Source of the DNA: Agrobacterium larrymoorei
Lineage (GTDB): Bacteria > Pseudomonadota > Alphaproteobacteria > Rhizobiales > Rhizobiaceae
DNA: 64,000 nt
Direction of reading: 5' to 3'
NCBI RefSeq assembly: GCF_030819275.1
Contig: NZ_JAUTBL010000001.1
Span: 372,001-436,000, forward strand
Made by a program: the position numbers and the translations under genes. The notes beneath the pieces are model-generated. The model had not been told where the DNA came from. It made no database searches and saw nothing but the letters and a program-made list of their open reading frames with translations. Below, piece after piece: positions 19,601 to 29,142 of this stretch. Position 1 is the first letter of the stretch. Every line of letters starts with the position of its first letter.

Positions 19601-19718
19601 CAACGTGGGGAGGACGATCCTCTTGCGCGACGAGTTGCGCCAATTGAGCCAGGGGATCGTTGTCAGCGAATTCCTGCGACCGAGAGTCTCGGTTATACGC
19701 GACATTTTTTTCGACCAT
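16626..19718 (-). CDS. Very large SPOR-domain envelope protein
   Basis: The protein has about 1030 residues. Roughly 670 N-terminal residues are cytoplasmic and low-complexity, dominated by Pro, Ala and Val (many APAP/PVAP repeats) with acidic patches. One membrane helix follows at about 677-697 (VPMAAAVGLLLVGGG), then a periplasmic linker, and a C-terminal SPOR domain from about 950 (YYIQIASLPSQAEAQKSY to SCLIAR). SPOR domains bind septal peptidoglycan stripped of side chains, so a division or envelope role is likely. ATG 19718 has GGTGGA seven bases upstream; ATG 19733 lacks a site. Most SPOR proteins are far shorter; the extra length lies in the cytoplasmic part. Confidence 0.85.
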   Translation of the reverse strand: MVEKNVAYNRDSRSQEFADNDPLAQLAQLVAQEDRPPHVAPPAAQNAASPATRREPEFNLEDELLREFAVYDAPRHEPIALDPANDVRASVPVNEFMQRVESVFSRREPELETVAQQVPASREEYLVAEHAAPTPRADLRDDFSDDPHSVAAVFDVNHRDQAPEQYEPSPAAVPEAVATASIPAAPVPEPRAYEQPVQMQQPVTPPQPAPVQQPDWERMAETSGETAIDLASELEMSVADEAPASLQPNAPSLRKSSLDFSSLRLPLANFGTTRATPVAPKAQPQPAPVAIPAVEAAAPVALQSSANVLAGQKMSAMDELIYDVARYEISNKSVDAAAPVARMEPVVTAAPVLPAVEPVSKVQPSKPAPAPVRAEPVFETPVAAPRPVAPQPIVSVPAASAPVAAAPVTPAPRVSAPVAPAPRAAAPTPAPVAAPSAADDFDAFNDSDFELALEDIDFDIDLSEIANIDVAPAPVTQPAPVAKSAPVVQPKPAPAPIAAVASVAPRPQPQPQPVVERARYEERRPAAPAPVAPQASLESLPFDPSQIGETEDAPEAITELDVPELPVGVFEPKPVARRQEEDLDLDTELASLFSSPASGGLDRQKNAAPRQAQPQPTQEEVDEFERALEQDFRRSMQEAAEGRFGSQTRDDAAPEQQVRYADDEREGGARRWFVPMAAAVGLLLVGGGTYALIGGGSSHMGSNGAPVIISADSEPTKVVPENPGGRVVPNQDKAVYDRVAGAAPSDPKQPSLISTNEEPVDVVQRTLIPEQLPMEDEADQMQGATSTPVGETEDPRLLSRGENAQAADHNGQSGVNVSPRKVRTMIVKPDGTLVTQEAPAPAAGTPTQDKVEELAAPATTEKAPSVLATSRVPVTPEPAQASQTAARTAPAAAQPTQTAAPLPAARPSSQPANVVATVTNQGNVRPAAPAQQTASAPAAATAAATSTPSSGGYYIQIASLPSQAEAQKSYQNMSAKFGSVIGGRGVDIKAAEIAGKGTFYRVRIPAGDKNEAAALCERFRSAGGSCLIAR

Positions 19719-19786
19719 TACGTGTTCCACCATCTACGCATCACAGCACTTGCCAGCGTATTGTGAGCAAATAATGGTGAGGGATG

Positions 19787-21545
19787 TCATCGCATCTCGT
19801 CAGGCGCGTCCGCTCCCAAAAGCGTCAATCCGGACTTCAGCACATTTGCGACAGCACTCACCAGCCCTAGTCTGGCAACGCTCAATTCTCGGTTTTTATC
19901 GTTAACAAAACGTAATTCCGGCTGATCTTTACCTTTGTTCCAGTGTCCGTGGAAGGAACTGGCCAAATCATAGAGGTAAAAAGCCAAGCGATGCGGCTCA
20001 TGATTCTGTGCCGCAGACTCGATCAGACGCGGATATTCCGCCAGTTTCGCGATCAGCTGCAACTCATTGACATCGTTAATCAAAACCGATCCGGACGAGA
20101 GAGTGGAGGCATCCACATCCAGCTCCGGAAACGCCTCATGCGCCTGCCGGAACACCGACTTGCAACGGGCATGAGCATATTGCACATAAAATACGGGATT
20201 GTCTTTAGATTGCTCGGTCACCTTGGCGAAATCGAAGTCCAGTGGCTCCGAATTCTTCCGGTAGAGCATCATGAATCGCACCGGATCGCGTCCGACCTCG
20301 TCGACGACGTCCCGCAATGTGACAAAATCACCTGAGCGTTTCGACATCTTGACCGGTTCGCCATCACGGAAAAGTTTGACCAGCTGGCACAAAAGCACGG
20401 TCAGTTTAGCTTTGCCTTCCGAGACGGCGCGCGCAACGGCCTCCAGACGCTTGACGTAACCGCCATGGTCGGCGCCAAGAACATAGATCATCTCGGAGAA
20501 GCCACGATCGTACTTGTCCTTGAAATAAGCGACGTCAGCCGCAAAATAGGTATATGTGCCGTCCGACTTCATCAGGGGACGGTCCATATCGTCACCGACT
20601 TCAGTCGAGCGGAAAAGCGTCTGCTCGCGGTCTTCCCAATCTTCGGAAACCTCGCCCTTTGGTGGCGGCAGCGTGCCCTTGTAGACGTGACCCTTGAAGG
20701 TGAGGTCGTTGATAGCGGACAGAATCGGACCGGCATTGCCAGCGTGCAGGGCGCGCTCGGAGTAGAACACATCATGCTTGACGTTCAATGCCGCGAGATC
20801 CTCACGGATCATCGCCATCATCGCATCGATTGCCTTGTCCTTGACGATCGGCAACCACTGCTCTTCCGGCATAGCGCGCAGCTTGATGCCGAATTCATCG
20901 GCCAGCGCCTGACCGACAGGAACGAGATAGTCGCCCGGATAAAGGCCAGGAGGAATGGTGCCGACATCTTCACCCAGCGCTTCGCGATAACGCAGGAACA
21001 CGGACTTCGCCAGCACGTCGATCTGCGAACCGGCATCGTTGATGTAGTATTCCTTGGTCACGTCGTATCCGGCAAAGGCCAGCACATTCGCAAGCGTATC
21101 GCCAACGACGGCGCCACGGCAGTGTCCGACATGCATCGGACCTGTGGGATTGGCGGACACATATTCGACGTTGATCTTCTTGCCGGTACCAACCGAGGAC
21201 CGGCCAAAATCCAGACCTTGCGAAATCATTCCGGCCAGAAGACGTTGCCAGTAGCCGACGGAGACGCGGATGTTGATAAAACCGGGGCCTGCGACATTGA
21301 CGCTATCGACGTCCGCATCCTGCTCAAGGGCTGGAACGATGAGCTCAGCCAGCGCCCGCGGATTGGTCCCGAGCGGCTTTGCCAGCACCATTGCGGCGTT
21401 GGTTGCGACGTCGCCATGGCTTGGATCGCGCGGCGATTCCACGGTGATACGGCCAAAATCGACAGCATCGCGATTGGCTTTGACGAGATCGATCGTCTCG
21501 AGAGGCTTTTTTGATTCGTGCGTCAAAATCGGCAAAAAGGTTCAT
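19787..21545 (-). CDS. argS: Arginyl-tRNA synthetase, frame break near start
   Basis: This class I synthetase charges tRNA-Arg. The body is intact: [15 protein letters not shown] contains the HIGH variant HVGH, KMSKRSG the KMSKS loop, and the C-terminal DALR anticodon domain is present. The expected start [13 protein letters not shown] (ATG at 21545, SD-like AGGTAG upstream) is in a different frame from [15 protein letters not shown] onward. The break coincides with a run of six A on the coding strand (21507-21512); five A would join the frames as [10 protein letters not shown]. In the frame of the body the only nearby start is a TTG at 21535. A base-call error, transcriptional slippage or the TTG start are the alternatives. 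Confidence 0.9.
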
Positions 21546-21608
21546 GGTCATCTACCTGCGCGAAGGGCTTTCAGTCATCCGGATATCGGCTTCGCAGTTG
21601 CGCGCTGC

Positions 21609-22826
21609 CTATCGCAAATTAGGTGTATGGTCAAACAGCCGCTGGTGCGTCCTCAAGGCGTAGCTGTCTGTCATGCCAGCCAGATAATCGCCCACATGGC
21701 GGGCTCTGGCCGCTTCCGTCATGCCGGGAATGCTGTCCACCCAGTAGTGGCTCTGCATCTCGGCTGGCGTTTCCATATAGCGGTGGAAAAGATCGGTGAC
21801 GATCTGGGTCGCGCCTGCGCGGATACGCATGATGTCAGGGTGGCGGTAGATATGCGCAAAGAGCAGCTTCTTGATCTGCTTGTCGGTCTCAGCCATAGCC
21901 GGCGAGAAAGTCGCGATCGTGCGGTCCGCGGCACGGATGTCGGCAGCACTCTTCGGCTTCAAAACGCCAAGATTTTGTTGCGCAACGCCAATCACATCTT
22001 CAACCATTCGCGTAATCTGACGGCGCATGATTTCATGCGCAAAGCGCTCGTCGTCCAGCGACGGATATTTCGCCCGAACCTCAGCCATCAGACCAGAGAG
22101 GAACGGCACTTCCTCCAGCATATCGAAGGTTAGATAACCGGCACGCAGGCCGTCATCGATGTCGTGCGTATTATAGGCAATGTCATCGGCAATGGCGGCG
22201 ACCTGCGCCTCCAGACTGGCAAAAGTGCCGATCTCCAGATCCTGGAGCTGGCAATAGTCGAGGATCGGCAGCGGCACCGGACCATGCGTCCCCTTACCCG
22301 CAGCATTCAACAGCGGGCCATTATGCTTCACCAGACCCTCAAGTGTTTCCCAGGTCAGGTTGATGCCATCATATTCGGCGTAGCGGCGCTCAAGCTTTGT
22401 AACGATGCGCAGCGACTGGGCGTTGTGATCGAAACCGCCATAGGGTTTCAGCACCGCATCCAGCGCATCTTCGCCGGTGTGACCGAAGGGCGTGTGGCCG
22501 AAGTCGTGCACCAGGGCGACGCCCTCTGCCAGATCCTCATCGAGTTTCAAGGCACGGGCGAGCGCGCGGGCAATCTGCGCCACTTCGATCGTGTGGGTCA
22601 GACGCGTGCGGTAATGATCGCCATCCGGGCTGATGAACACCTGCGTCTTGTGCTTAAGGCGCCTGAAGGCCGTGGTGTGTACGATACGGTCACGATCGCG
22701 CTGGAACTCGGAGCGCGTCAGGCTGGAGTCCTCGGGAAACAGGCGTCCGCGCGTCGTCCATGGATCGGCGGCATAGACCGCTCTTTCTCCGCTACCAAAA
22801 CCCAACGCGCGCTGATCGATAATCAT
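21609..22826 (-). CDS. dgt: dGTP triphosphohydrolase-like protein
   Basis: This 405-residue HD-domain enzyme belongs to the deoxyguanosinetriphosphate triphosphohydrolase-like family, which splits dNTPs into deoxynucleoside and tripolyphosphate. The metal site is spread over [16 protein letters not shown] and [19 protein letters not shown] (HD pair). [11 protein letters not shown] is the conserved N-terminal segment. ATG 22826 has AGGA five bases upstream; a longer start at 22871 does not. It lies 63 bases before argS on the same strand and is divergent from erpA. Confidence 0.9.
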   Translation of the reverse strand: MIIDQRALGFGSGERAVYAADPWTTRGRLFPEDSSLTRSEFQRDRDRIVHTTAFRRLKHKTQVFISPDGDHYRTRLTHTIEVAQIARALARALKLDEDLAEGVALVHDFGHTPFGHTGEDALDAVLKPYGGFDHNAQSLRIVTKLERRYAEYDGINLTWETLEGLVKHNGPLLNAAGKGTHGPVPLPILDYCQLQDLEIGTFASLEAQVAAIADDIAYNTHDIDDGLRAGYLTFDMLEEVPFLSGLMAEVRAKYPSLDDERFAHEIMRRQITRMVEDVIGVAQQNLGVLKPKSAADIRAADRTIATFSPAMAETDKQIKKLLFAHIYRHPDIMRIRAGATQIVTDLFHRYMETPAEMQSHYWVDSIPGMTEAARARHVGDYLAGMTDSYALRTHQRLFDHTPNLR

Positions 22827-23001
22827 CTCTGTCCTGCCATCGGCCCATTGACCTTTTACATTCCCCTTCATACCTATCGCGAAGGTTGCCGCAAAGCGCG
22901 TTTACGGGCGGTAACGCTATAGACGGTGAATTTGACTGGTTTATAATCGGTCTTACACAGAACTTTGCTCGCCGGTTCTTGACCCCGGTTGGAGAAACGA
23001 C

Positions 23002-23331
23002 ATGACCACAGACGTTACACTCTCTGAATCTGCCGCAAAACGAATCGCCCAGATCGTCTCTGCCGAGGCTGGCAAGCAGGCGCTTCGCGTCTCCGTCGAG
23101 GGCGGCGGCTGTTCCGGATTTTCCTACAAGTTCGACCTGGATGGCGCACCCACCGACGACGATATCGTCATATCCCGCGGAGATGCCAAAGTGCTCATCG
23201 ACAGCATGTCGCTCGTCTATATGGCAGGCTCCGAAATCGATTTCGTCGACAATCTTCTCGGCCAGTCTTTCCAGATCAAGAACCCGAACGCGGTTGCCAG
23301 TTGCGGTTGCGGGACCAGCTTTTCGATTTAA
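23002..23331 (+). CDS. erpA: Iron-sulfur cluster insertion protein, ErpA/IscA type
   Basis: This is a 109-residue A-type carrier that holds an Fe-S cluster and hands it to apo-enzymes. The three invariant cysteines are present: C37 in GGGCSGF, and C101 and C103 in SCGCGTSF. Length and the FVDNLLGQSFQIKNPNA segment are typical. GGTTGGAGAAACGAC precedes the ATG. The gene diverges from dgt across 175 bases. IscA and ErpA are hard to tell apart by sequence alone; ErpA is the usual call for a lone copy in this position. Confidence 0.9.
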   Translation: MTTDVTLSESAAKRIAQIVSAEAGKQALRVSVEGGGCSGFSYKFDLDGAPTDDDIVISRGDAKVLIDSMSLVYMAGSEIDFVDNLLGQSFQIKNPNAVASCGCGTSFSI

Positions 23332-23413
23332 AGCTTGCTGTTGAAACTGTGAAAACCGGTGGCTTTCGCCGCCTCATCGGGTAAAACAGGGTCCGAACGG
23401 AATGGAACCTGCG

Positions 23414-24208
23414 ATGAAGATTGCCACCTGGAACATCAACGGCGTCAAGGCGCGCATCGAAAACCTTTGCGAATGGCTGAAGGATTCGAGCCCGGATATC
23501 GCCTGCCTTCAGGAAATCAAATCCGTCGATGAAAACTTTCCGCGTCTGGAGATCGAAGCACTCGGCTACCACGTAGAAACCCACGGCCAGAAGGGCTTCA
23601 ACGGCGTTGCACTTCTTTCCAAGATGCGCCCCGATGAGGTCAATCGCGGTCTGCCGGGTGACGACGGCGATGAACAGGCGCGCTTTATCGAAGGCGTTTT
23701 TTCCGTCCAGGGCGGTGTCATCCGGGTCTGTTCGCTCTATCTGCCAAACGGCAACCCGCCGGATGATCCGGTGAAGTATCCTTATAAGTTGGCATGGATG
23801 GAGAGACTTCGCCGCTTTGCCGAAGACCGGCTGCAACTGGAAGAACCGTTGATCCTGGCCGGCGACTACAATGTCATCCCCGAGCCTTTCGACTGCCACG
23901 ACCCGCGTGTCTGGGCAGGCGACGCCTTGTTCCTGCCGCGGACGCGCGCTGCTTTCAGACGGCTCGAAAATCTTGGCCTTACCGATGCCACCCGCGCAAC
24001 CTCCGACGAGGCGGGACTTTACACCTTCTGGGACTATCAGGCAGGCGCCTGGCAAAAGAACAACGGTATTCGCATCGACCACCTGATGCTGTCATCGGAA
24101 GCGGCGGACAGGCTGCATTCCGTCTCCATCGAAAAACATGTCCGCGCCTGGGAAAAGCCATCCGACCACGTGCCGGTCTCAGGCTATTTTGATTTTCAGC
24201 CGGCCTGA
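23414..24208 (+). CDS. xthA: Exodeoxyribonuclease III
   Basis: This is a 264-residue AP endonuclease/3' exonuclease of base-excision repair. Conserved motifs are ATWNINGVKAR at the N-terminus, CLQEIKS with the metal-binding Glu, GDYNVIPEP (Asp/Asn pair), RIDHLMLS and the terminal SDHVPV with the catalytic Asp-His. The ATG at 23414 gives the usual MKIATWN start, with GGAA six bases upstream. A start at 23402 would add four residues. It is convergent with the chemoreceptor gene. Confidence 0.95.
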   Translation: MKIATWNINGVKARIENLCEWLKDSSPDIACLQEIKSVDENFPRLEIEALGYHVETHGQKGFNGVALLSKMRPDEVNRGLPGDDGDEQARFIEGVFSVQGGVIRVCSLYLPNGNPPDDPVKYPYKLAWMERLRRFAEDRLQLEEPLILAGDYNVIPEPFDCHDPRVWAGDALFLPRTRAAFRRLENLGLTDATRATSDEAGLYTFWDYQAGAWQKNNGIRIDHLMLSSEAADRLHSVSIEKHVRAWEKPSDHVPVSGYFDFQPA

Positions 24209-24234
24209 GATCGTGGCCCATGAAATGCGATGAG

Positions 24235-24261
24235 GCCGGACGAGATCATTGCTCGCCCGGC
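24235..24261. terminator. Possible hairpin between xthA and the chemoreceptor gene
   Basis: Arms GCCGGACGAG (24235-24244) and CTCGCCCGGC (24252-24261) pair with one A-C mismatch around a seven-base loop. There is no clear T run on either strand, so it may be only a weak terminator or an RNA end-protecting hairpin for the two convergent genes. Confidence 0.4.
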
Positions 24262-24296
24262 GACTTGTCCGATTCATATTCGATTTTGGGCTATGG

Positions 24297-26282
24297 TCAG
24301 AATTCTTCCCACTCGCTCTTCATGGCAACCGCTGCATTGCCACGATATTGAGGTACGGCTGATCTCCTGCCCGGTGCATGATGCTGGGAATTCGCCGCTT
24401 TCGATACCGGTGCAGTTTGACAGCTCCCCGTTTTAAATCGGGCCACGAGATTGCTGAGATTGACCGCTTCGTCGGCAAGTTTGCTGGTTGCCGCTGTGGA
24501 TTGCTCTACCATCGCCGCATTCTGCTGCGTCGTCTGGTCCATCTGGTTGACGGCACCATTCACTTCGCTGAGGCCGGTCGACTGCTCTTTCGAGGCAGTG
24601 GCGATCGAGTGAACATGTTCGTCGATTTTACTAACATGTTCACGGATCGCTTCGAGCGCGCTGCCAGTCTCGGTCACGAGCGAAACTCCGGAACTGACTT
24701 CATTGCGCGATCTGACGATCAGTGTCTTGATATCTTTCGCCGCTGTTGCGGAGCGTTGCGCAAGCTCACGCACTTCCTGCGCCACCACAGCGAAGCCCTT
24801 GCCAGCCTCACCAGCGCGAGCAGCTTCCACGCCAGCATTCAATGCCAACAGATTCGTCTGGAAGGCAATCTCGTCGATAACGTTGATAATGTTGCCGATC
24901 TCATTGGATGCTTGTTCGATGCGGCCCATGGCCGACACAGCATTTCTGACAACATTACTGGACTGTTCCGTGCTTTGCCGGGCCTGCACCACCATATCGG
25001 ATGCCTTGGTAGACCGGGTCGTGGAGTTCTTCACCGCCGACGTAATTTCCTCGAGTGCCGCTGCCGTCTCTTCAAGAGACGCCGCCTGCTGTTCGGTGCG
25101 TTTCGAAAGATCGTCAGACGCGATGCGCAGTTCGCCGGCACCGCTTTTGATCATGTCAATCGCAGAGCGGACCTCCATCATGACCGAGCGCAGGCTCTCC
25201 ATCGTCACATTGACGTTGCGCTGTAGTTCAAGGAACACACCGCGGAAATCACCCTGCATCGATTCTGTCAGGTCGCCGTCCGCAAGGGCCGCGACCACGC
25301 GATTGGTCTCTGCCACGCCGCGGTCCACTGATGTGACCAGTTCGTTGACGCTCAGCGCGAAGCGATTAAGGTCCGGGTTCTCATAGCGCTTGCTGATGCG
25401 CGCGGAGAAATCACCCGCAACTGCAGAGGAAACGACCTGGGCGATATTGCTTTGTAGGTCCGCGTTCTGCTCTTGGAGTGCAGCCTCCTGAAAGGCAAGA
25501 TCGCGAACCCGCACTGCGTTCTCTTTAAACACCAGAACAGCTCTCGCCATATCACCCACCTCGTCCTTGTTATCGGTGTAGGGGATCGCGACGGATAGAT
25601 CACCGTCGGCCAGTGTCTTCATACAATCCGTTGTTCTGGCAATCGGCGTCGCAATGGCACGGCGACCAAAGAAGGCGGAGACGATCATCAACAGAACCAC
25701 GAGGCCTGACAGAGTGATCGTAATCGTGGAGGCTAGCGCTTGAAGCTGCCTTCGTTCTTCATTCGCTGCCTCTGATCTCGCTTTTACATCATTGACAATC
25801 TCATCAGCCATAGATGCCAGTTGAGCGCTCGTAGTCTTCAATGGAGCAAGCTGATGAGAGATTTCTGCATTCGCCGCACGATCGGTTACGAGCTTTCCGA
25901 CGTCAGCGTTGTACTTCGCGAGCACTTCGGAGATCTTCTGAGCCCGTTCCTTGTTGGCAGACGCCTCCATAGCGGCTGTTCCGAGCTCAAGATATTTGAC
26001 CGCCGATTCATGGCGCTTCGTCACGTATGTTTGCGCGTCTTTCAATTCAGACGGCGTAGAAGCAAGTCGTATTTCCCCAACACCGATTTCCATGCCTCGC
26101 AGCGAGGCCTTCATGTCAACCATGTTGCGCGCAATGTCCGCCTGAACGCGTCCCTTGGAGACTGCAGCGTCCACAGCCTGAGACAGAAACCATCCCGTCA
26201 CTGAAGCAGTCAGAACAAGAACAATGCCCGCTCCTGACATGAGCGCGAGTTTTGTGCGAATGCGGTAAAAGTCCAACGCCAT
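24297..26282 (-). CDS. Methyl-accepting chemotaxis protein with CheR/CheB pentapeptide
   Basis: This 661-residue transmembrane chemoreceptor has a first membrane helix at about 13-35 and a roughly 150-residue periplasmic helical sensor. A second helix (about 190-212) leads into HAMP segments and the long coiled-coil signalling domain with the hairpin tip [31 protein letters not shown]. Gln/Glu-rich stretches such as [19 protein letters not shown] are probable methylation sites. The protein ends in EWEEF, an xWxxF pentapeptide of the kind that tethers CheR and CheB. ATG 26282 puts the first helix in the normal place; a longer frame upstream adds an unlikely leader. The ligand is unknown. Confidence 0.93.
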   Translation of the reverse strand: MALDFYRIRTKLALMSGAGIVLVLTASVTGWFLSQAVDAAVSKGRVQADIARNMVDMKASLRGMEIGVGEIRLASTPSELKDAQTYVTKRHESAVKYLELGTAAMEASANKERAQKISEVLAKYNADVGKLVTDRAANAEISHQLAPLKTTSAQLASMADEIVNDVKARSEAANEERRQLQALASTITITLSGLVVLLMIVSAFFGRRAIATPIARTTDCMKTLADGDLSVAIPYTDNKDEVGDMARAVLVFKENAVRVRDLAFQEAALQEQNADLQSNIAQVVSSAVAGDFSARISKRYENPDLNRFALSVNELVTSVDRGVAETNRVVAALADGDLTESMQGDFRGVFLELQRNVNVTMESLRSVMMEVRSAIDMIKSGAGELRIASDDLSKRTEQQAASLEETAAALEEITSAVKNSTTRSTKASDMVVQARQSTEQSSNVVRNAVSAMGRIEQASNEIGNIINVIDEIAFQTNLLALNAGVEAARAGEAGKGFAVVAQEVRELAQRSATAAKDIKTLIVRSRNEVSSGVSLVTETGSALEAIREHVSKIDEHVHSIATASKEQSTGLSEVNGAVNQMDQTTQQNAAMVEQSTAATSKLADEAVNLSNLVARFKTGSCQTAPVSKAANSQHHAPGRRSAVPQYRGNAAVAMKSEWEEF

Positions 26283-26477
26283 AGCAGTAGCCCATCGAGG
26301 AAAATATACAATGAAAGGACATGCTTTGTGGAGCAACGCAGGCGCGAGTCATTCTGCCGGCAGCTAAGTACGGAGACACGAAAGCAACTCATGGTCGCTT
26401 CTCATATTTAACATAACGTTATTGTGAACAGCGAGATTTCGCTAAATATAAACGCAGAAATATGAGTGAAAATAAGC

Positions 26478-27272
26478 TTAGTCGGCGTCGCCTGAAGAGA
26501 TGTTGCGCGCAAGCTGGATAGCGACACGACGATCATCTTCAGCCGCAACGGAAAACGCCTGCTCCTGAAGGTTTTGTATCCACACGCAATTGGCTGCAGC
26601 GCATTTGTCCAGCGCGGCTGTCATAAAGGCCAAGCCGCGAACCGTCTGGCCCTCTTGGAACAGCAGATTGCCGAAGATCGACATAGCGCCGGCATGGCCG
26701 TGCTTGCGTGCCTGATTCAGCCACTTCTTGGCCTGCTGCGCATCTGCACGGCCGCCCTCGCCTGCAAGAATCATCTGGGCCAGTTGGAACTGCGCCTCAG
26801 CGACGCCGAAGGTCGATGCGACTTGGAAATATAGTTGGCGCGCTTGGCCGAGATCCACCTTCACAGGGCTGCCTGGAATGCCGTGACGATAATAGTCCGC
26901 CAGAGACAGCAACGCATTGACGAAGAAACCCGTATCTTCCGAACCAGGCTCTACGCCCTGGCTCGCAATCTCGCTGTAAATCTTGAAGGCTTCGAAGTCG
27001 TTCTTGGCGACGCCGTCGCCATAGGCGTACATGTTGGCAAGTGCCCAGCGCGAGCCCGTATGGCCCTTCTCGGCCGCGTAACGATACGCTTCGACCGCAT
27101 CTTCCTTCTTGCCATTCTTGTAGGATTTGAAGCCGAACTTGAAGAGATCGAAGGGGCCGGATTCCTTGGTGACGCCTGAATTGATATCAAAAGCAAGAAC
27201 CGGCATCGAAAGCGACGCGAGCATCAGCCCCAGACACAGCGGTTTCAAAACGTTGATGTCACATCTCAGCAT
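26478..27272 (-). CDS. exoR: ExoR, periplasmic regulator with Sel1-like repeats
   Basis: This 264-residue exported protein has a signal peptide ending near VLA-FDIN (about residue 27), followed by Sel1/TPR-like repeats such as AAEKGHTGSRWALANMYAYG and LGQARQLYFQVASTFGVAEAQF. The length and recognisable body match ExoR of Sinorhizobium and Agrobacterium. There, periplasmic ExoR restrains the ExoS-ChvI two-component system, which controls succinoglycan, motility and host-associated genes, and acid-triggered proteolysis of ExoR releases it. Those roles are known for the family and inferred here. It stands alone, downstream of a porin gene with its own terminator. Confidence 0.93.
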   Translation of the reverse strand: MLRCDINVLKPLCLGLMLASLSMPVLAFDINSGVTKESGPFDLFKFGFKSYKNGKKEDAVEAYRYAAEKGHTGSRWALANMYAYGDGVAKNDFEAFKIYSEIASQGVEPGSEDTGFFVNALLSLADYYRHGIPGSPVKVDLGQARQLYFQVASTFGVAEAQFQLAQMILAGEGGRADAQQAKKWLNQARKHGHAGAMSIFGNLLFQEGQTVRGLAFMTAALDKCAAANCVWIQNLQEQAFSVAAEDDRRVAIQLARNISSGDAD

Positions 27273-27730
27273 TTCAACGAACTTCTCTCACTCTTCTCAC
27301 ACATGGCGAAGGCTAACCTTGCGTCCAAGGAGGGCTGCGATCTCTCAACACACTGCGTCGTTCCAGCAGCAACTTTCAATGCGCTGCCGGTGATCCTGAG
27401 CGGTAATAAATCAGCAATCTCATGAGCACAGGTATAAGTACCGTTTCCGGCAACATCACGGCGTTTTGTTGCCGTCTGGATACCACCAAACAAGCGCTGA
27501 CGGAGAGAACCCGTCTTTACTTGCTTAGAGGCTAAATCCGCACCTGTTTTCACTTCCACCACTTCCGCAACACCACTTTTGATGTCTGCATATTCTTCCA
27601 TTCCCGCGCCGTCGAAAGCACTCAAGCACATGCTTTGTGGCGGGAAATGGACAAATACGACCACATTCTTACGCTACGTGAAGGTTGCAGAAATTTGTTG
27701 CCAAATCGTCACAATATTGCCGATCGGCAA
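27273..27730. other. Non-coding region upstream of exoR
   Basis: About 460 bases between the porin terminator and exoR. It should contain the exoR promoter (read leftwards). A minus-strand open frame of 132 codons runs through it and overlaps the exoR start, but its composition matches no family I know and it has no convincing ribosome site. The only clear structure is an inverted repeat TTTGTTGCC (27694-27702) / GGCAACAAA (27726-27734), which touches the terminator. Confidence 0.5.
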
Positions 27731-27758
27731 CAAAAAACCCGGCCGATGAGGGCCGGGT
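27731..27758 (-). terminator. Intrinsic terminator of the FadL-like porin gene
   Basis: Stem ACCCGGCC (27737-27744) / GGCCGGGT (27751-27758), loop of six, followed by six T on the minus strand. It lies 24 bases past the porin stop. Confidence 0.88.
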
Positions 27759-27781
27759 CCTAAGAAGATTCAGGAAGTAGA

Positions 27782-29041
27782 TCAGAATTTCACTTTGACA
27801 GATGTATTGACGGCAGCCACGATATCGTTACCGAAATCGTAAGCGACATCGTCGCCATACACCACGCCATTGCGGGTAATCTGTCCGGAACTACCGCTGG
27901 TGAGAAGTCCGATCGCTCCACCAAGACGCCACTCGATGTTATCTGTGACGGCGTATTGAATGCCAGCACCTAGGGTCCAAGTATCGGTAGAGGTACCTAC
28001 ACCAGTGCTGGTACCACGGTCCCATGTCAAGCTGACTGCGCCGGCCAGCTTGTCGTTAAACTTATGGCCGATACCACCGCTAACAGTCCAACCATCACGA
28101 TACATAAGGTCGAGAGACGTAACCCCGCCTGGTGGGCAGGGCAAGCCGGACGACGCAACAGGGCAGAATCCAAGGGATTGAATGAGGCTCCAGTTCGTCC
28201 ATTTCACTGATCCGAAAGCCAGCCAGTCCGGCGCGATACCGCTCTGCAGTTTCAACTCGAGAGAATCAGGCGCCTGTGCAGAGCCGAAAACTCCAAAACG
28301 CTTTCCAACGAACGGATTGGTGACAGATGTTGGTATCTGGGTAAGGTCCAGCGTACCTGTAAGATCGTAATCGACCCGGCTGTTGTAAACAAGGCTAGCA
28401 CGCAATGCATACTCGGGGATTTCGTAGGCTACACCAGCGCGCCAGCCCCACGACTCATCGCCCATTTCCAAACGCCCCGTGCCGTTGAACACGGCCGATG
28501 CTGGGGCTGGGATCGGAGCAACTAGACGCGTCTTAAAGCCTTCGATCTCCTGATAAAAAGCACCGCCGATAACGCGGAACTGCCCTGGGCCAACATCAAA
28601 CTTGTATGAGCACGTCAGCCCGTAATTGTTAGTCTTAAGCTTGGTTTCAATATCGTGCTGCACGCCAACCCAGCCATTACCCGGATCCAAGTGAGCGCCA
28701 AATGGTTGAGAATAGTCGACAAGGCAATCGACGGGACCATAGCCTCCTTTTATTCCGACGTAAGGAATTGCGTAATCGTCGGTATCTGTAACGGTTCGCG
28801 AACCTCCGCCGACGCCGTTTGTACCGAGACCATCGCTGGCATCGGTGTCGCGAGCGTTCTTCAGTTTTCTTCTAGGGCTGACGTAGGTCACACCAGACTG
28901 AAATGTGAAGGGCGATGCATCGAACAACTGGTCAATGTTGTATCCGCCGCGCTCAAGGCCACCGGCAAATGCAGGCGTGACAGAAGTGATGCCGACAGCA
29001 AGGCACACGGCACCGTGTATGATTGAAACTCGTTTTGCCAT
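27782..29041 (-). CDS. Outer-membrane protein of the OmpP1/FadL/TodX family
   Basis: The protein has 419 residues: a signal peptide ending at PAFA-GG (about residue 26), then alternating amphipathic strands through to a C-terminal phenylalanine (VKVKF), the signal for outer-membrane assembly. N-terminal LERGGYNIDQLFDASPFTF resembles the plug region of rhizobial FadL-like proteins, which let hydrophobic compounds such as long-chain fatty acids cross the outer membrane. Four cysteines in the barrel region may form two disulfides. ATG 29041 follows GGGGAGAG; the TTG at 29053 lies upstream of that site. The substrate is unknown. Confidence 0.85.
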   Translation of the reverse strand: MAKRVSIIHGAVCLAVGITSVTPAFAGGLERGGYNIDQLFDASPFTFQSGVTYVSPRRKLKNARDTDASDGLGTNGVGGGSRTVTDTDDYAIPYVGIKGGYGPVDCLVDYSQPFGAHLDPGNGWVGVQHDIETKLKTNNYGLTCSYKFDVGPGQFRVIGGAFYQEIEGFKTRLVAPIPAPASAVFNGTGRLEMGDESWGWRAGVAYEIPEYALRASLVYNSRVDYDLTGTLDLTQIPTSVTNPFVGKRFGVFGSAQAPDSLELKLQSGIAPDWLAFGSVKWTNWSLIQSLGFCPVASSGLPCPPGGVTSLDLMYRDGWTVSGGIGHKFNDKLAGAVSLTWDRGTSTGVGTSTDTWTLGAGIQYAVTDNIEWRLGGAIGLLTSGSSGQITRNGVVYGDDVAYDFGNDIVAAVNTSVKVKF

Positions 29042-29128
29042 CTCTCTCCCCAATCAAAGGCAATGTAGTGATCAGAAATTGAAATGCTTTGGAGGAAATG
29101 ACAATGCACCCTACCCCCATCACCAGGG

Positions 29129-29142
29129 GTGACTTAGATCAA
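29129..29142. promoter_or_regulatory. Possible FNR/FixK-type box upstream of the porin gene
   Basis: GTGACTTAGATCAA compares with TTGAT-N4-ATCAA: the right half is exact and the left half matches three of five. It is centred about 95 bases before the porin ATG, and the rest of the 403-base gap (29042-29444) shows only this, a GGAAAAAT/ATTTTTCC inverted repeat at 29180-29201 and the valS terminator. An oxygen-responsive site is a guess from the motif. Confidence 0.35.

Noticed and set aside
27266-27664. 132-codon frame upstream of exoR, minus strand
   Set aside because: It overlaps the exoR start, lacks a convincing ribosome site and has no known relatives that I can recall; the space is needed for the exoR promoter.
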